A stretch of 64,000 nucleotides of DNA from Dermatemys mawii (Eukaryota > Chordata > Testudines > Dermatemydidae), in the NCBI GenBank assembly GCA_007922305.1, contig ML677335.1:35885545-35949544 (forward strand), in the 5' to 3' direction. Positions 1-12,081 of the stretch are shown here, piece after piece; positions within the stretch are counted from its first letter, which is position 1; each line of letters starts with the position of its first letter. The notes under the pieces were generated by a model that made no database searches, had not been told where the DNA came from, and saw only the letters and a list, made by a program, of their open reading frames with translations. The position numbers and the translations under genes are program-made.

Positions 1-778
1 TTTCAGTCACTCAGCAAGCTGGGCTGGATTTGAACCAGCAACCTAGAGGAGAAACCTCATAACTGAATACCAGTTTCTGACTCCTCCATCAAGCATCCTA
101 GGTACAGTCTTCTTTTTCATAAGATTTTACCATGTTCAAACATGAAACCAATATTAAAAAACAAAACACAGTCAGTTGAAAAAACCCACCTGTGTCATAT
201 TCCAAAATCTCTTTCAGAAATTCTCATGAGTTCACTTAGGCTGCCTAGTCCTTGCTTCAGGGAGGGAAGAATGTAAGTTTGCTATAACAATATGCTGTTA
301 CTATGTTAGCAAAGGCTTTGTTGCTTATGCTAAGGCTATTCTGATTGATTACACAGAAGCCTCTCAACTACTGCTTCATTTTGAGAGGATATAAAAGGGA
401 GTTGTAATTTGCTTAAAGTTGAGTCACTACTAATTTAGAAGCTTTAATAAAAGTTTGACCATGATGAACCACAAGAGTAAAAGAAAAAGGAAGTACCTCT
501 AAACATTGATATTTCAGCTAAAGGAAGTCAAGATGGCTTTCAAGCTCAGATGAATGATTAATGCAGACAAAAAATTCTCTCTTTGGCAGTGCAGGCAAAA
601 TACAACAAATGTATCCAGATTAGTGCTTCAGTGATGGAAGGGGAATCATTTCCAGTCGATTCAGAGACTTTCAGGGGTGAACAGTGATTTCCTTTTGTCA
701 CCTCAGTGTTATTTGTGTCTCAGCTTTTGACTTGTGATCCTTTCACCTGACCCATTTCTTTTGTTTGACTGACAACAG
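1..778. other. Intron of the RAP1GDS1-like gene, no distinct feature
   Basis: Non-coding sequence upstream of the first exon seen. The first 100 bases contain ggatttgaacc, faintly like the B box of a tRNA-derived SINE, but too weak to name. I see nothing else. Confidence 0.5.
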
Positions 779-905
779 GAAGTGGTCAAAGCCATCCAGC
801 AAGCACAAGGAGTGAAGCACCTGGTTTCCATGACAACAAGTGAACATGTTATCATGCAGAATGAAGCGCTGATTGCCCTGGCCATAGCATCAGCAATTAA
901 TTTAG
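779..905 (+). CDS. RAP1GDS1-like exon (third from last)
   Basis: 127 nt, starting in phase 0 after the acceptor tgacaacag, and ending one base into a codon before GTATCC at 906. It encodes 42 residues from EVVKAIQQAQGVKHL to ALAIASAINL. The donor is weak at +3 to +6 but the reading frame agrees with the next exon. The segment is a single armadillo-type helical repeat containing SEHVIMQNEAL, the most conserved stretch shared with RAP1GDS1. Confidence 0.85.
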
Positions 906-3900
906 GTATCCTCCCTCCTCCAGAGCATTGGCCTGAGTAACCATTTAAGATGTTGTTCTTATCAATACAAGTGTTATATAGCCCTGTTAATTTGCACAGT
1001 AATTTACAGAATTTATATAAGGTATATTCCTAGCCTTGAAAGACTTACAGACTATTTTAAAGTCAACAGTACAGAAGACAGAGGGACTAGGGATTGCCAG
1101 CAAGAAGCAGGAACAAGAGATTTCTTGGAGAGGTTGGTTTCTGGGAGGGGTTTGAAGAATAGAGGATGCTTGGTGGATAGGGACAAGAAGTTATTTGATA
1201 GCTGTTGGGCAGTGGATTAGAAGGCATGAAACCAAGATCATAAAGGGAGAGTCAGGAAGAGTAGAAAGAACAGGAGTACTTGTGGCACTTTAGAGACTAA
1301 CAAATTTATTTCAGCATAAATAAATAAGTATAAATAAGAGTAGAGAGGAAGCAAGAATTTTAACAAGGGAAAGGAGTGTAGAGATGTTAGTGGAGTCAAA
1401 ATGATATTGGGCCTTCATCCTGAAACAACAGGCAAGATGATTCAAGGAGAAAGCAACGTCAGGGTAGACAGGAAGAGGACTGTAGCAGAGGCATTTTGGA
1501 TAGACTTGAGAAAGCATAAATGACAAAATAGGCTAAAAGATCCTGCAAAATCTCTGAATGAAAGAAATGGAAATACCATTCTCTTCACTGGTGCAATTAA
1601 TAGGTTAGATTCCTAGCAGCGCTGAGCCCTTGTGGCTCCCATCAGCTTCAACCGGATTTGTGGTTGCTCAGCACCTTTGAAAATGGGGTTTGATATTTAA
1701 ATATCATAAATGACACTACCGTGTGTGATCTTCAGGGTAGTGTCATTTATGTTCTATGTATTGTGACGGAGTCAGACCAGAAGGATATAAGAGAGTGCTG
1801 GAAGGCAGGTATATTAGTCTCAGGATGTGCAGGTCCCTGGTCCCTGGATAGCCAAACAAAGGCTATTCCAGGGCAATCAAGACACCTGGGGCCAATTAAG
1901 AACCTTCTAGAAAGGAGCAGAAACAGCTAGCCTGATTGGGACACCTGAAGCCAATCAGGGACTGGCTGAAACCAGATAAAAACCTCCCAGTTAGTCAGGT
2001 GTGTGTCAGGAGCTGTGGAAGGAAGTTATGCTGTTGATGAGACTGAGTGTTGGACAACATATCATCCAGAAGGAAGGAGGCCCTGAGGTAAGGGTGAAGG
2101 GGAGTTTGAAGAAGCGGAGACTGCTGTCGGGAAGTAGCCCAGGGAATTGTATTGTGTTTTGTGCCTAAAAGGTCAGCCATCTTAGCTGATACTATTAGGG
2201 TCCCTGGGCTGGAGTCCAGAGTAGAGGGCGGTCCCAGGCTCCCCCCTTTCTGTCTCCCTTAATTAGTTACTGAGAAAGGGAGGTCACTCTGGGGCCTGGA
2301 TGAGTTTCTGAGGCCCCTAAATCTGCCAGGAAGCACAGGACCCACAAATACAGACTTGGAACTTTGTCACAGTATGCAAGCTGCATACATAGAACATAAA
2401 TGACACTACCCTGAAGATCACACAGTCTAATCTGAAGAACAACAATTGCATATAAGACGCAACGACATGAAGCCAATATTAATGTCAGGCTCCATCACGG
2501 ACTAAAGCCAGAAAGGAATGTCGTCTTAGATATGGATCCATTCTGCCAGTACTGGTCAAGTCAGAAAAAAATCTATAAACAGAAAATTGTCAGATACGCA
2601 CAACTATGAGAATGAGAGGGAAGATTAATAAAGATTGATACATATGAATTAAGCCATGATGTAGAAAATTTACTACCTATGACTGAGCTGTTTTATGGGC
2701 CTGATACTCGGGGGGGGGGGGGGGGGGAGACCCAGCACTTCACTGGATCAGGCCTTGTTTGCATAAAGCAAGTCAGTCGTTTTCTACCTTGTTTGACAGG
2801 CCTTCATTTTTCAAATGCAAGTTACCGAAGAATTTTTCATTTAAAAACATTAGCATTATTTCCATGACATTTTTTTTTTTTTCAGAAGTCATCAAAGATT
2901 CACTGAAGGAGTTGAGGCTAGTTCAAAGCTTACATAAGCTTCTACAAGATGAGCGCACAGGTCCCGAGGTGAAATATAATTCAATGGGCCTACTGTGCAG
3001 CCTTCTTAATTCAGGTAATTTTACTTCCGTGCTAAAAGCCTGTCCATTTTGGTCACTGTGAAATCACAAAAACTTGTGTCACTGAAGTATTTTGAATTAG
3101 TTGTGAGGTTACATCCAAACAAAGCAGCAGCAGCAGCAAGACTCAAAGGTTTCTTTCTTTCTGTCAGGGAAGGACCTGACAGCCATTCTTCCTCTCAAGG
3201 GATACCACCTTTCTCTGTGGGGAGTCCAGTGAAGTCATTGGGACTTCCTGTGATGGAGTCAAGGCAAAAGTCTAGAGGAGGGAGCAAAGTAACACTGACA
3301 CCTTCATACTTCCTCAGTTTTGGGGCCAGCATGCATCAGCTCCCATACCCAAAGCAAAATGTATACGACAGCCTTGCAACCAATGAGCTCAAGGGGCTGT
3401 TATAGCAGCCAGATATAGTGGCTTGCTGACCCCACACCTCCCATCTCCTCGCCACATTGTCCCCTACACAGAGACTAGGGAGGGATGTGAACGAACAACT
3501 GGCTGGAATGATTTAGTTGAGTTAGTCCTGCTTTTAGCAGGGGGTTGGACTAGATGACCTCCTGAGGTCCCTTCCAACCCTGATATCCTATGATACTATG
3601 AACTGCCGTGCTGGCACCATGCTGCCTAGAAATTCTTCTCCTGGGAGGAATCCCCAGCTGCCTGGTTAAACTGGCTCTACATCTGCTATGTGCCAATGGA
3701 GAGTCTACCCAAATAGTTCTGATTTTTTTCTCCACATTTTTCTAAAACAGTTCAGAGGAAACCTGAAAGTGGGTTCCAGATTTTAATATTTTTTTTCCTT
3801 TTTGAAAACAACAGTTTCTAAGTTTAAAAATCTATTGCTTGAGCAGACTTTTCCCATTTATTATATCCCAACAGTCCTCATACCACCCCAGGGACTCAGA

Positions 3901-4590
3901 CCGCTGAACCATAAACCAGGTAGGTCAGATCCTCAGCCAGTATAAATCAACAAAGCTTTACTGATTTCAGTGGAGCTATGCTGGTTTACAACAGCTAGGG
4001 ATCTGACCCATAAAGATTTTCTCAGTGGTCTTTCATTAGCACGCTACAGACATCTTTTAACTTTGATGCTGTGAGTCAAATCTTCCTAGTGTGAAAAGCT
4101 GAAACAAAATATAAAGCACTAGGCGGAGACAGGAGGATGTCTTTTGTAATACATTCTGAAAAATTGTTATTGTACATCTCATTCTTCTGGGAAGGCTCTG
4201 GTAATAAAGGAAAAGATATTTAAAACAGGGCAATTAGTTAACAGTTGCAAATAAGTTAACTTCTTTACAAAAATCATCATCCCAGACCTGAACGACTCTA
4301 AAGACTCTAAAGAAGTTTGTATTTAAACAAAACATAGTGGAGTTAACCTGCGGCTCTAATACATGCTTACATTGTAGTAGCTCCTTCAGAGTACGGACTA
4401 ATGCATTCTATTAAAGTCTGTGTTGGATCTCCCTTCAGGTGATTTGAAACAAGAAGTAGAAGAGGACAACATTAAAGAAACCTTGGAAAAACTTTGTAAC
4501 CACAGCAATGCAAATGTGGTCAAGCAGGCTGTAATGACCCTCCAGATACTGAGAGATGAGAGTCAAAACACCGGCTTCATTTCTCCATAG
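779..4590 (+). CDS. RAP1GDS1-like armadillo protein, last three coding exons (5' partial)
   Basis: Three exons (779-905, 2886-3014, 4439-4590) join to 408 nt, coding the last 135 residues and a TAG stop. The product resembles the C-terminal armadillo repeats of RAP1GDS1/SmgGDS, a cytosolic guanine-nucleotide exchange factor and chaperone for prenylated small GTPases. Recognisable stretches are SEHVIMQNEAL in the first exon and PEVKYNSM in the second. Splice phases are consistent: the first two introns here both split a codon after base 1. From memory, human RAP1GDS1 has the same first motif but a quite different tail (about EVQDLAFLDVVSKL where this gene has EVEEDNIKETLEKL), so this is probably a paralogue, not RAP1GDS1 itself. 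The gene converges on TSPAN14. Upstream exons lie outside the window. Family assignment is firm; paralogue status is inference. Confidence 0.85.
1264..1322 (+). repeat. Fragment of a chelonian dispersed repeat (pol III-like)
   Basis: Contains aggagtacttgtggcact and agagactaacaaattta, the hallmark of a very common turtle dispersed repeat. Related copies in this window lie at 40454-40590, 51847-51982 and 61427-61620. Only about 60 bp survive here. Confidence 0.6.
1706..2424. repeat. Perfect long inverted repeat split by an LTR-like insertion
   Basis: Positions 1722-1761 plus GCA form a 43-bp arm that is exactly reverse-complementary to 2382-2424 once the insertion at 1762-2371 and one target duplication are removed. 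The loop is only 3 nt. A further copy of the inner arm, ataaatgacactacc (1706-1720), sits just outside and can pair with 1736-1750. This looks like a palindromic MITE or a snap-back duplication. Confidence 0.85.
1762..2371 (+). mobile_element. Solo LTR-like element of a common turtle family
   Basis: A 610-bp element starts TGTGACGGAGTCAG and ends CTTTGTCACA, so it has TG...CA ends and short inverted termini. It is flanked by the direct repeat GTAT (1758-1761 and 2372-2375), the 4-bp duplication expected of an LTR retroelement. No internal retroviral genes are present. Class assignment as solo LTR is inference; an unusual DNA transposon is the alternative. Confidence 0.6.
2710..2727 (+). repeat. 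Poly-G tract (18 G)
   Basis: Uninterrupted run of 18 G in the intron just upstream of the RAP1GDS1-like exon at 2886. Length is likely unstable and may be affected by sequencing error. Confidence 0.9.
2886..3014 (+). CDS. RAP1GDS1-like exon (second from last)
   Basis: 129 nt (43 codons), entered and left in phase 1. The acceptor is a long T tract ending in cag (2883-2885); the donor is GTAATT at 3015. It encodes an armadillo repeat with LVQSLHKLLQDER and PEVKYNSMGLLCSLLNS, matching the corresponding RAP1GDS1 repeat in register. Confidence 0.88.
3498..3602 (+). mobile_element. CR1 LINE 3' end fragment
   Basis: The segment with ggactagatgacctcctgag and ccttccaaccctgatatcc, ending in a TATGATACTATGA tail, is the typical CR1 3' UTR with its octamer-like terminal repeats. 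Only about 105 bp are present; a 5'-truncated copy. Confidence 0.85.
3923..4008. repeat. Palindromic MITE-like repeat
   Basis: Starts ggtcagatcctcagcc and ends tagggatctgacc, forming a long imperfect hairpin. Related fragments occur at about 9250-9310, 10440-10510 and 49330-49400. No autonomous partner is evident here. Confidence 0.6.
4439..4590 (+). CDS. RAP1GDS1-like terminal coding exon
   Basis: The acceptor cccttcag ends at 4438, and the open frame runs in phase with the preceding exon to TAG at 4588-4590. It encodes 49 complete residues, beginning GDLKQEVEEDNIKETLEKL and ending SQNTGFISP. The tail differs from the SLTEQRLTVES end I recall for RAP1GDS1. This is the main reason to call the gene a paralogue. 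Confidence 0.88.
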
Positions 4591-4627
4591 CTGGGGGTGC
4601 TGCTTTCTCTGATAGCTGGGGGATTTC

Positions 4628-4633
4628 AATAAA
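4628..4633 (+). promoter_or_regulatory. Polyadenylation signal of the RAP1GDS1-like gene
   Basis: AATAAA lies 38 bases after the stop codon, followed by an AT-rich stretch. It would give a very short 3' UTR of about 60 nt, ending before the hAT element at 4782. Alternative downstream sites cannot be excluded. Confidence 0.6.
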
Positions 4634-4781
4634 TTATTATATTTTGCCAACAGCCACCGCATTTATCACAATATCCACTAAATGCTATTAAACACAGCAC
4701 AGGCTACAGCTCTCATTGGCATGTAGGGCCTCGTTTTCAAAACTTACATGCAACACTGTATTTCCATTTGTACATCTAGTT

Positions 4782-5575
4782 CAGGGGTGGGCAAACTTTT
4801 TGGCCCAAGGGCCACATTGGGGTTAAAAGTTGTGCAGAGGGCCGGGTACGAAAGGCGGTGCCTCCCCAAACAACCTGGGCCCGCCCCCTATCCAAGCCCA
4901 ACCCAGTTCCCACCCCCTGATTCCCCCCCTCAGAACTCCCGACCCATTCAACCCCCCCCTCCACTCCTTGTCTCATTGACACCCTTCGGAGACCCCCCCA
5001 CTCTAACTGCCCCCTAGAACTCAACCACCTATCTAAGCCCCTCCCCACTTTGTTCCCTGACTGTCCCCTCCCGAGATCCCCCCACCCCAACCACTACCAC
5101 CCGGGGCCCCCACCACCTAAGCCCCCCCACTTACCTTACTCAGCTGGGCTCTCCTTTACCAGGCTCCACGGGGCCCGCGGCTCCCTGGCCAGGAAGTGCA
5201 GGGCTCCACCCAGCCCACAGCTGGGGAGTGCAGGGCCCAGCGGCTGCCGCTGGGCCCAGCCAGCAAGCGCAGGGTCCCGCGGCTCCCCACCCTGCCCCTG
5301 GCCGGGGAGCGTGGGGCCCAGTGGCTCCCAGCGCTCCACCTGGCTGCCAGCCGGGGAGCACTGGGCTGGGTCTGGCCAGGGAGGGTGGGCTCCCCGCGCT
5401 TAGCCCACCTCTGGCCGGAGCACAGGGACTCGCCGTGCGGCATGCCACTCTCGGCCTGGCGCCTGGGCCGGGAGCGCGGGGCCAGTGGACCCGCGCTCCA
5501 GCCCCAGCTCGTGGGCCAGATTAAAATGGCTGGCAGGCCACATGTGGCCCATGGGCCATGGTTTGCCCACCCCTG
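4782..5575. mobile_element. Non-autonomous hAT transposon with perfect 8-bp TSD
   Basis: Terminal inverted repeats CAGGGGTGGGCAAACT and AGTTTGCCCACCCCTG (approximate at the inner end) bound 794 bp of very C- and GC-rich DNA. The 8-bp duplication ATCTAGTT sits at 4774-4781 and 5576-5583, diagnostic of hAT insertion. There is no transposase. The open frames inside on both strands are compositional and not genes. A shorter relative is at 53789-54354. Confidence 0.92.
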
Positions 5576-5583
5576 ATCTAGTT

Positions 5584-7449
5584 TGAATCCACACTGTGTT
5601 ACTGCAGCTGCATGTATCTCACAGGCAATCCAGGGCCCTAGCTACACTACAGCAGGGACACCCCCTGTGGCAGGGACAGGGCCAAGGAACTGCCTCCTCC
5701 CTCCATAGAGACCGCAATAAAGATATTTCTTCCTCTGCGCACTCATTGCCCCCTTGCCTTGCACTAGTGGCAAGATGTGCTCCTCAGCCCTCTGGAGAGA
5801 CAGGTGCAGCAGGAGGGTCCCGCCCACTCCCCAGTCTTACACCCTGGCTGCTGTGGTAATCAGTTTGGGAAGCGGGCTAGGCCCACTGCAATTTTTTCTT
5901 CCCATCATGCAGAGTGTCCTCTGCTGAGGCAGTGTTGGCAGGAGGCCTCAGAGCTGAGAGTCTTGAGATGGACACTGTCTGAGATGGATGAAGCAGGTCC
6001 CACTCTCTGGGCTTTCAGAACATCTGCTGACTCGTTACATGACTCATTAAAATGATTACTTTGCCAGACCAGCATAAAGAGACAGTGGCCATAAAGTGGG
6101 AATAAATTGTATTTACATTCCTTTAAAGGCTCCATTACAGCACCAGAACATCTCTGATGATCTCAGATTCTGTTTTCCTCCCTAATTACAGCTGTTTTCC
6201 TGATCATGATGCATGACCAAATGTCTTTTCAAAGGAATAAATTTCAGTAACTGCATGTACATACTGTGTTTTTCTTTAACTCTTTCATGGTTATGCATAT
6301 TGTTCCTGAGGAAAGGACCCCCTCCACACACACACACAAACACACACAGTTCTTGCAGTATGCTTCATTACATTACTGACTGCACCAACTGAGAGTGGCC
6401 AACCATCTGCAGCTGCATTAGACACGCCAAGGGACACTGAAACATGTCAGACTTTATAAGGTGACATGGGACAGATTCTGACCCCCACTTGCCAGACCAG
6501 AAACTTAAAGGGGCTGGGGCTGTGCTAGAACTCAGCTTTTGCACACCATAAGGCTGCCATGAACAGATCTACCCTGACCCTCTCACACAGGCACAGGGGA
6601 CACATCCAAGGTGAGAGGGAGAATCTCCACAGTCTAAGTCATTGTGAAGATTCTAGAGCAGTTCATGGACAGCCCCAAGAAACTGTTGTAAATTGGAGCA
6701 TCCCCCGGGGGTAAATCAAACATTTGTGGAATATTTAGATTAAACCTTCACAAAGGTGTTAGTCTATTCCAGGTAATTAGCAGTCTCTCAACTTGGATTA
6801 CAATAAGGCTCTAAACTCCAGTCTAGATGTAGTCCAAAAGGAGATTCAGGGCCAGAAAAGCTTAGTTCTGAATGATTTCAAATATTCACTCTCTACACTG
6901 AGGGGCATATTCAGCCAGTTTTCTATCATACAAATCTTACATGGCTGCATGAATACTCTTGTACAAAATATTGAAATGTCAGTCGTGACAAAAAAAAAGC
7001 TAGCAGTTAAGCAAAGGAAGACGACAATTAAAATGGAATGTCAATAGAAACCAAAATGCAGTAGCATCATAGAAGACTAAATTACACACAAGGAATGAAT
7101 ACAGGTTTGTACATACATGTAACACACACTTGTACAACTCACCTTCCAGCAAGGGCTGAAATACAAACTGTTGTCTCAATTTAATGCTTTCAAATATCTT
7201 CATTTTTATCCCTAGACCGTTCCGCCTCCTGGTAAAGTATTTATTTTTTAGACATGGTTTAAATTTTTCAATAATTCCAAGTATAGAAGACATTTTTCAA
7301 ATTAGCTATATGTTTATTTAAATTGTCCATGTACCTGGTCTCAAAAGCCTAGGAATGTGCAATATCATCAAGTGCTGAAAGTAACAGACCTGAAGTAAAC
7401 ATCATGGCAGAGAGGCATTAGTCATTTCTTAAAAAAAAATAAAATTAAA
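5584..7449. other. Intergenic DNA between the convergent genes
   Basis: No gene is supported. A (CA)n microsatellite lies at about 6325-6348. The sequence is otherwise unremarkable; the TSPAN14 transcript probably ends near its right edge. Confidence 0.5.
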
Positions 7450-10400
7450 AAGTGTGATACATGTAATGAAAATTAACTTTATTTATACAAATTTTAGGGA
7501 CTCTGCAAATTTAGCCATTGTTTCTCTACAATGCATTTTACAGTTCTCCTTGAAACACTTTGACACTGGCTTTCAACACTCAGTTACAATCTTTTACATT
7601 GACAGACCATACAGAATGCATCTGTGCAATAAATCATAAGCAACATTTGGCAGTTGGGAGTGCAACACGAGAATGAATTTAAAAGGTCTCAAAGTAAAAA
7701 CATCAAAAGCACCTATGCTAAAGACACCGTCTCATCTGTTTGTGCTGGTCATCAAAAGCATTAATAGAGAATTTGAAGCTCAGCAATAAAAAACACTCAA
7801 TTTACAAATGATTGGATCCAACAAGTCTCAGAGCTGAAAAGAAAACAAAACTCCAGTGAGGAAAGACACGAGGTTTGATATATTAAGTCAATTTATTTTA
7901 AAGGCTTAGAAGACAAAGGTATTGGAATTAAAAAAAAAAAAAAAAACAGGGAAACCAACTAGGGAGCAGAGTTTGACCCATCGTTTTGTGGACTAGAAAT
8001 GCTGTTAAAGCTACATGCCTAGTTTCTGGAAGAAAGGGGAGCTGCTTGACACACAGCTCAGGCTGAGTTGTGGAGCAGCCTTGAAAGACTCTGTTGGGAG
8101 CACACTCCAGCCTTCTTGTGCTGTAGAAAAGGTCATTGCAACAAGGGGTGGATTGTTGGGATTCCCAGGAGAGGGTTCTCCCTTGGGAAGAGGATACACT
8201 TTTGTGTGTTTTGTTCAGTCTGGGGCTCTCAAAAGAATCTATTCTCATCTTGATCCTTAAGCAGTTGTGTCTCTGAATCCAGGTGCATTAAAAGCAGAGA
8301 CAAAAGCCCATTATCACGGTCACTCAGAACGGTGAAAAAGTAAATAAAGATAAAAGTATCCCAGAAACAAAAGCACTCATTTCCTATAAATTAAATGTCC
8401 TCTCATAGCCCAGTCCATTCGTTCCGCTTTTGTCTCTCAAGTTAAAGTTCACATCTGATATCCTCATTAAAAAAAAAAACAAAAAAACAAAAAAAACTTG
8501 TTTCTATTGTAGTGTGGTGGACTTGGTCTGAATGTTACCATTGAGCTCAACTTCAAGCAGTTATGAAGTTTGGTGGTGGAATGGTTTGAGTTGCTCCTCT
8601 TTAGGAGCCTTTGAGGCAGCAGAAGCAGTTAGCTGGTTAGCTCTGCAGGACTCAGGCCATCAGAACCTACATATCTCTAGCAATTAAGGCACTGCAGGTT
8701 CATAAAAGATGTTCATTTAAAGGTGTGTTTAGTAACGGGCAAATGTTCATGCTTTACGTCAGTTCAGGGATCTAGTTTTTGCTAACTGCATTTGCCACTG
8801 CCAGCAGAACTGCTTTTTAAAATGGCTGGGGACAAAATTTCCAGAAGCACCTAAGTGACTGAAGAACCAAAGTCCCATATTGAAAATAACTTTTAAATAA
8901 ACTTAGGGCTCCTAAATTCCCAAGTCACTTTTAGATGTGGGATTTAGGCACTTTTGAAAATTCAAAAGCAGAAAGTGAAACACGATATAAAAACTCTATT
9001 CTCTGCTGTCTTGAGGCATTAAGCATTATTTACAAGAGCACTGAAGCAGTGTTGTAAATAGCTGCTATAACTTTAAGTGTTAATAGTAGTAAAAGCAACA
9101 GGAATAAGCACTTAATTGTGAAAAGCTACACTTCATATTAATTTTGTTTTGCATAGAAGACATGATTAAGAGGAGTTAGACATTTATTTGCCATCAAGCA
9201 AGCAGAAGAAACCTGATGATACAGAGAACTATGGAGAGGTCTTACACCTGCCCAGATCCTCAGCTGCTGTTGGGGTAGTTCCAATAAAGCTATGTTGATT
9301 TTTCCCCAGCTAAAGAAATGGCCTGCTGGTTTTATTGGTCTTCCAGGAAAGTGCTACCTCTTCACAAGTTCAGAAAATAGTGAAATGAATTCCCTAGATG
9401 CAATTCAGGTGCTACATTTCACAAGCAGAACGTAGTGTTTTCAAACTAAATGGATTACTGTACAGTATTGTCACAGATCACAAGCATAAATTGGCTGATG
9501 TGGTTTTAAGCCCTGGGTTGTCTGCAACTGCAAACCAACATTCTTAGTGAAAGAACTTGAAGCAATAATTATAGACATTGCTGTGCTACCTACTAAACAC
9601 AAAATATTAGCAGAGAGTTTAAGCCTGTTGCCGCTGCAAGATACAGCAAACAGATGGCACAGACTTCACTTTCAGGGCTCTGTAGAAGCAGCTTCTTTTG
9701 CCCTCTTTTCAGCTTCTCCTACTTACTGTTTTTCTCCTTGTTGGAGATCAAAGAAAAAAAAAAAAAGTCACAGCATATGCCTGGAGATTTTACCTTCAGG
9801 TCTTGCAGAAGAATACAATAGACACAGTATTCTTTGTTGGTTTCTGAGGAAATCAGCCATTCTTAGACAGGCTTCCTTTTCCCATTCTGTCTCAGTTATT
9901 GGCCAGAAAAAGAAACATGAGAGGTCAACTGAAAGCCACATACAAAATACAGCATTGTCTATGAAATGTTTCACAGAATGTCAAAGCAGCCTTTTTCTAG
10001 CTTTCATGCAAGAAAGGCTGGTACAGATCCCTGTTGGTACCACCTTTCTTCCAGTGAATTGATCATTAATCTTTAGATAACACACAAAATGTAAAACACA
10101 TGTATATAAAAAGATATATTCCGAAGTTTGGCATTCTAAGATAGCAAACACTTTGGAAACACAAGCATTAATGTAGTAAAATATAATTACAAAAATATAT
10201 ACTTTACTAGAATTTACATTGCGTTAGGCACTGCAAGTAACTGCTATCCCTGAAAAATAGGGTGCCATTACAAGCAGTGAATAGTTTGTTAGTAAATAGC
10301 CCATAATAAAATTGACACTGCAACAACTATTGAAGAGAGTTTCTTATGATGTAATCAGACATTTCAGCTTCTACAGTTAATTCTGCTCTGACTTCTGATT

Positions 10401-12081
10401 TCACAGAGGAGCAGAAGAATGGTTTCGACTACCACCACAGGCCAGATCCAAAGTCCACTGAAGTCAATGGGAATCTTTCCATTGGCCTCCATGGACTTTA
10501 GATCAGGTCTTAAGCACACCAGTTTGCAGGAACTGTCATAAAGACTTAATTTTATCCCTGGTGTAAACAGGAGCCACACCTATTTGACTTCAATGGGAGC
10601 TGCACTCACTTTGGGCAACAGCCCAAAGCATTATTCTGGAGACATAGCACTAAGCATTTCTTCAGCATGACTGGATCTGACATTTTTGCAGGAAAGGCTG
10701 AGCAGCAAAGGACAAATGGAATGGGAAACAACAATGCATTCAAAAGATTTTTTTTAAATAAATTAATGCTAGTAACTCCCGTGCTCCACTAGACTCTCAT
10801 GTATGTTATATTAGTTTTTGACTAGCGTGGAAAATCCTGAATCAAAGGTCTAACAGAATTTAGCTTGTCCTTTAATTTCTTTTTAGTCCTAATATAGCAA
10901 TTAACAAACAAAGATGATGATAAACAACAGTGCAGTGGGCAGGTGTGAAAGAGAACAGATGGCAGACTAGAGAGCTCTTGACGGATACAATCGCATGTTC
11001 AGTGACCTCTTGTATCAAGCAGCATTTTCAAATGCTTTCAGCCCAGCAGATATCACTCTTTTTAGAAGTAATTGCTCTACAAAACAGTGTAAGCAAACAA
11101 TGAGATTTTCTCCTCTATAAATTAAAACTATTTACAAACATCTAAAAAGGAGTAATAGCATCAGAGAATCCACCTACCCCCATGAAAAGATTTCCAAATA
11201 TGCTATCAATGTATAATTAAATTACTCCCTCTTGAGAAACTTACATTGGCAAGAACTTTCAAAATAAGTGGCTTCTGTTACTCAAGCATTTTAATCCCTA
11301 CTGAAATATCTACATTAGCTCGGGTCATATAGGGACATTCCCTACTTCTGCACAGCTGAGGTTCCATCTTACAACTAGAGACTTAATGACATTTCTTTAC
11401 GGTCTCTAATACCAAGACTATCGTGACTCCCAATAATCCAGTGACATAACTGCTGGGCTTTCCATTCAAATAGGACGCAGTGAAATGACTGGTGTTTCGA
11501 GAACAGACTACAATGTTTTGAGAATAGGCATTAAGTACTGTACCTCCTTTGCCTATTCTATCAACGCAGTCATCGTCGATCTTTAGGACACTCTCTTCTA
11601 AGACAGTGACAAACAGCACAACAGATGCAGCTATAATCCACATAACAAATGCAACATCTGCAACCTCCAACGATGGTAGCTGGGAGCCAAGACAAAACAG
11701 CCCTTACAGCAGCAAGTTCTCCAGCTAGGGGACTGGTTTATAGCAGTTTATATTTCTGCTTACTGGAGTCTTTCAGTCCCTCCCTCATCTGTTTAGGGGA
11801 ATCTCTTCCATATCAAAAGTGGTTTAAACCTAGTCTTCCCCTTGGAAAAAGAAACAGAGGTTGCGTTGGGGAGAAAGGGATTAGGGAGAGGAAGCAGTGT
11901 GTTCTTTCTGCACCAGCCTGCAGCAAAAGCAGAAGCAGATTAACATCTGGATGATACAAAAATAAGGCTTTTAAAACCCGGAGCGCTCCAAGGTCTGTGT
12001 GTGTCAATTTTTTTTCACGTTGATGTCAAATCAATAGTAGTGAAATGTATTTGTCTTCACAGCTGGTGTCTACTTTTGTCT
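7450..12081 (-). other. TSPAN14: Probable TSPAN14 3' UTR (far end uncertain)
   Basis: About 4.6 kb downstream of the TSPAN14 stop has few recognisable young repeats and no convincing open frame, as expected for a long 3' UTR. One AATAAA on the - strand is at 7483-7478, just before an A/T-rich stretch; other AATAAA-like sites occur inside the interval. A palindromic dispersed repeat is present at about 8830-8965 and A-rich runs at 7930-7946 and 8468-8496. The end point is inference; transcript data would set it. Confidence 0.35.

Noticed and set aside
779..4590. The + strand gene as RAP1GDS1 itself
   Set aside because: The tail after KYNSM is too different from RAP1GDS1 as I remember it, and the neighbour is TSPAN14 rather than TSPAN5. 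Held as likely, not certain.
4748..5576. Several overlapping Pro/Ala/Gly-rich open frames of 90-126 codons on both strands
   Set aside because: They lie within or across a hAT element with inverted termini and an 8-bp duplication; the frames reflect its C- and GC-rich composition.
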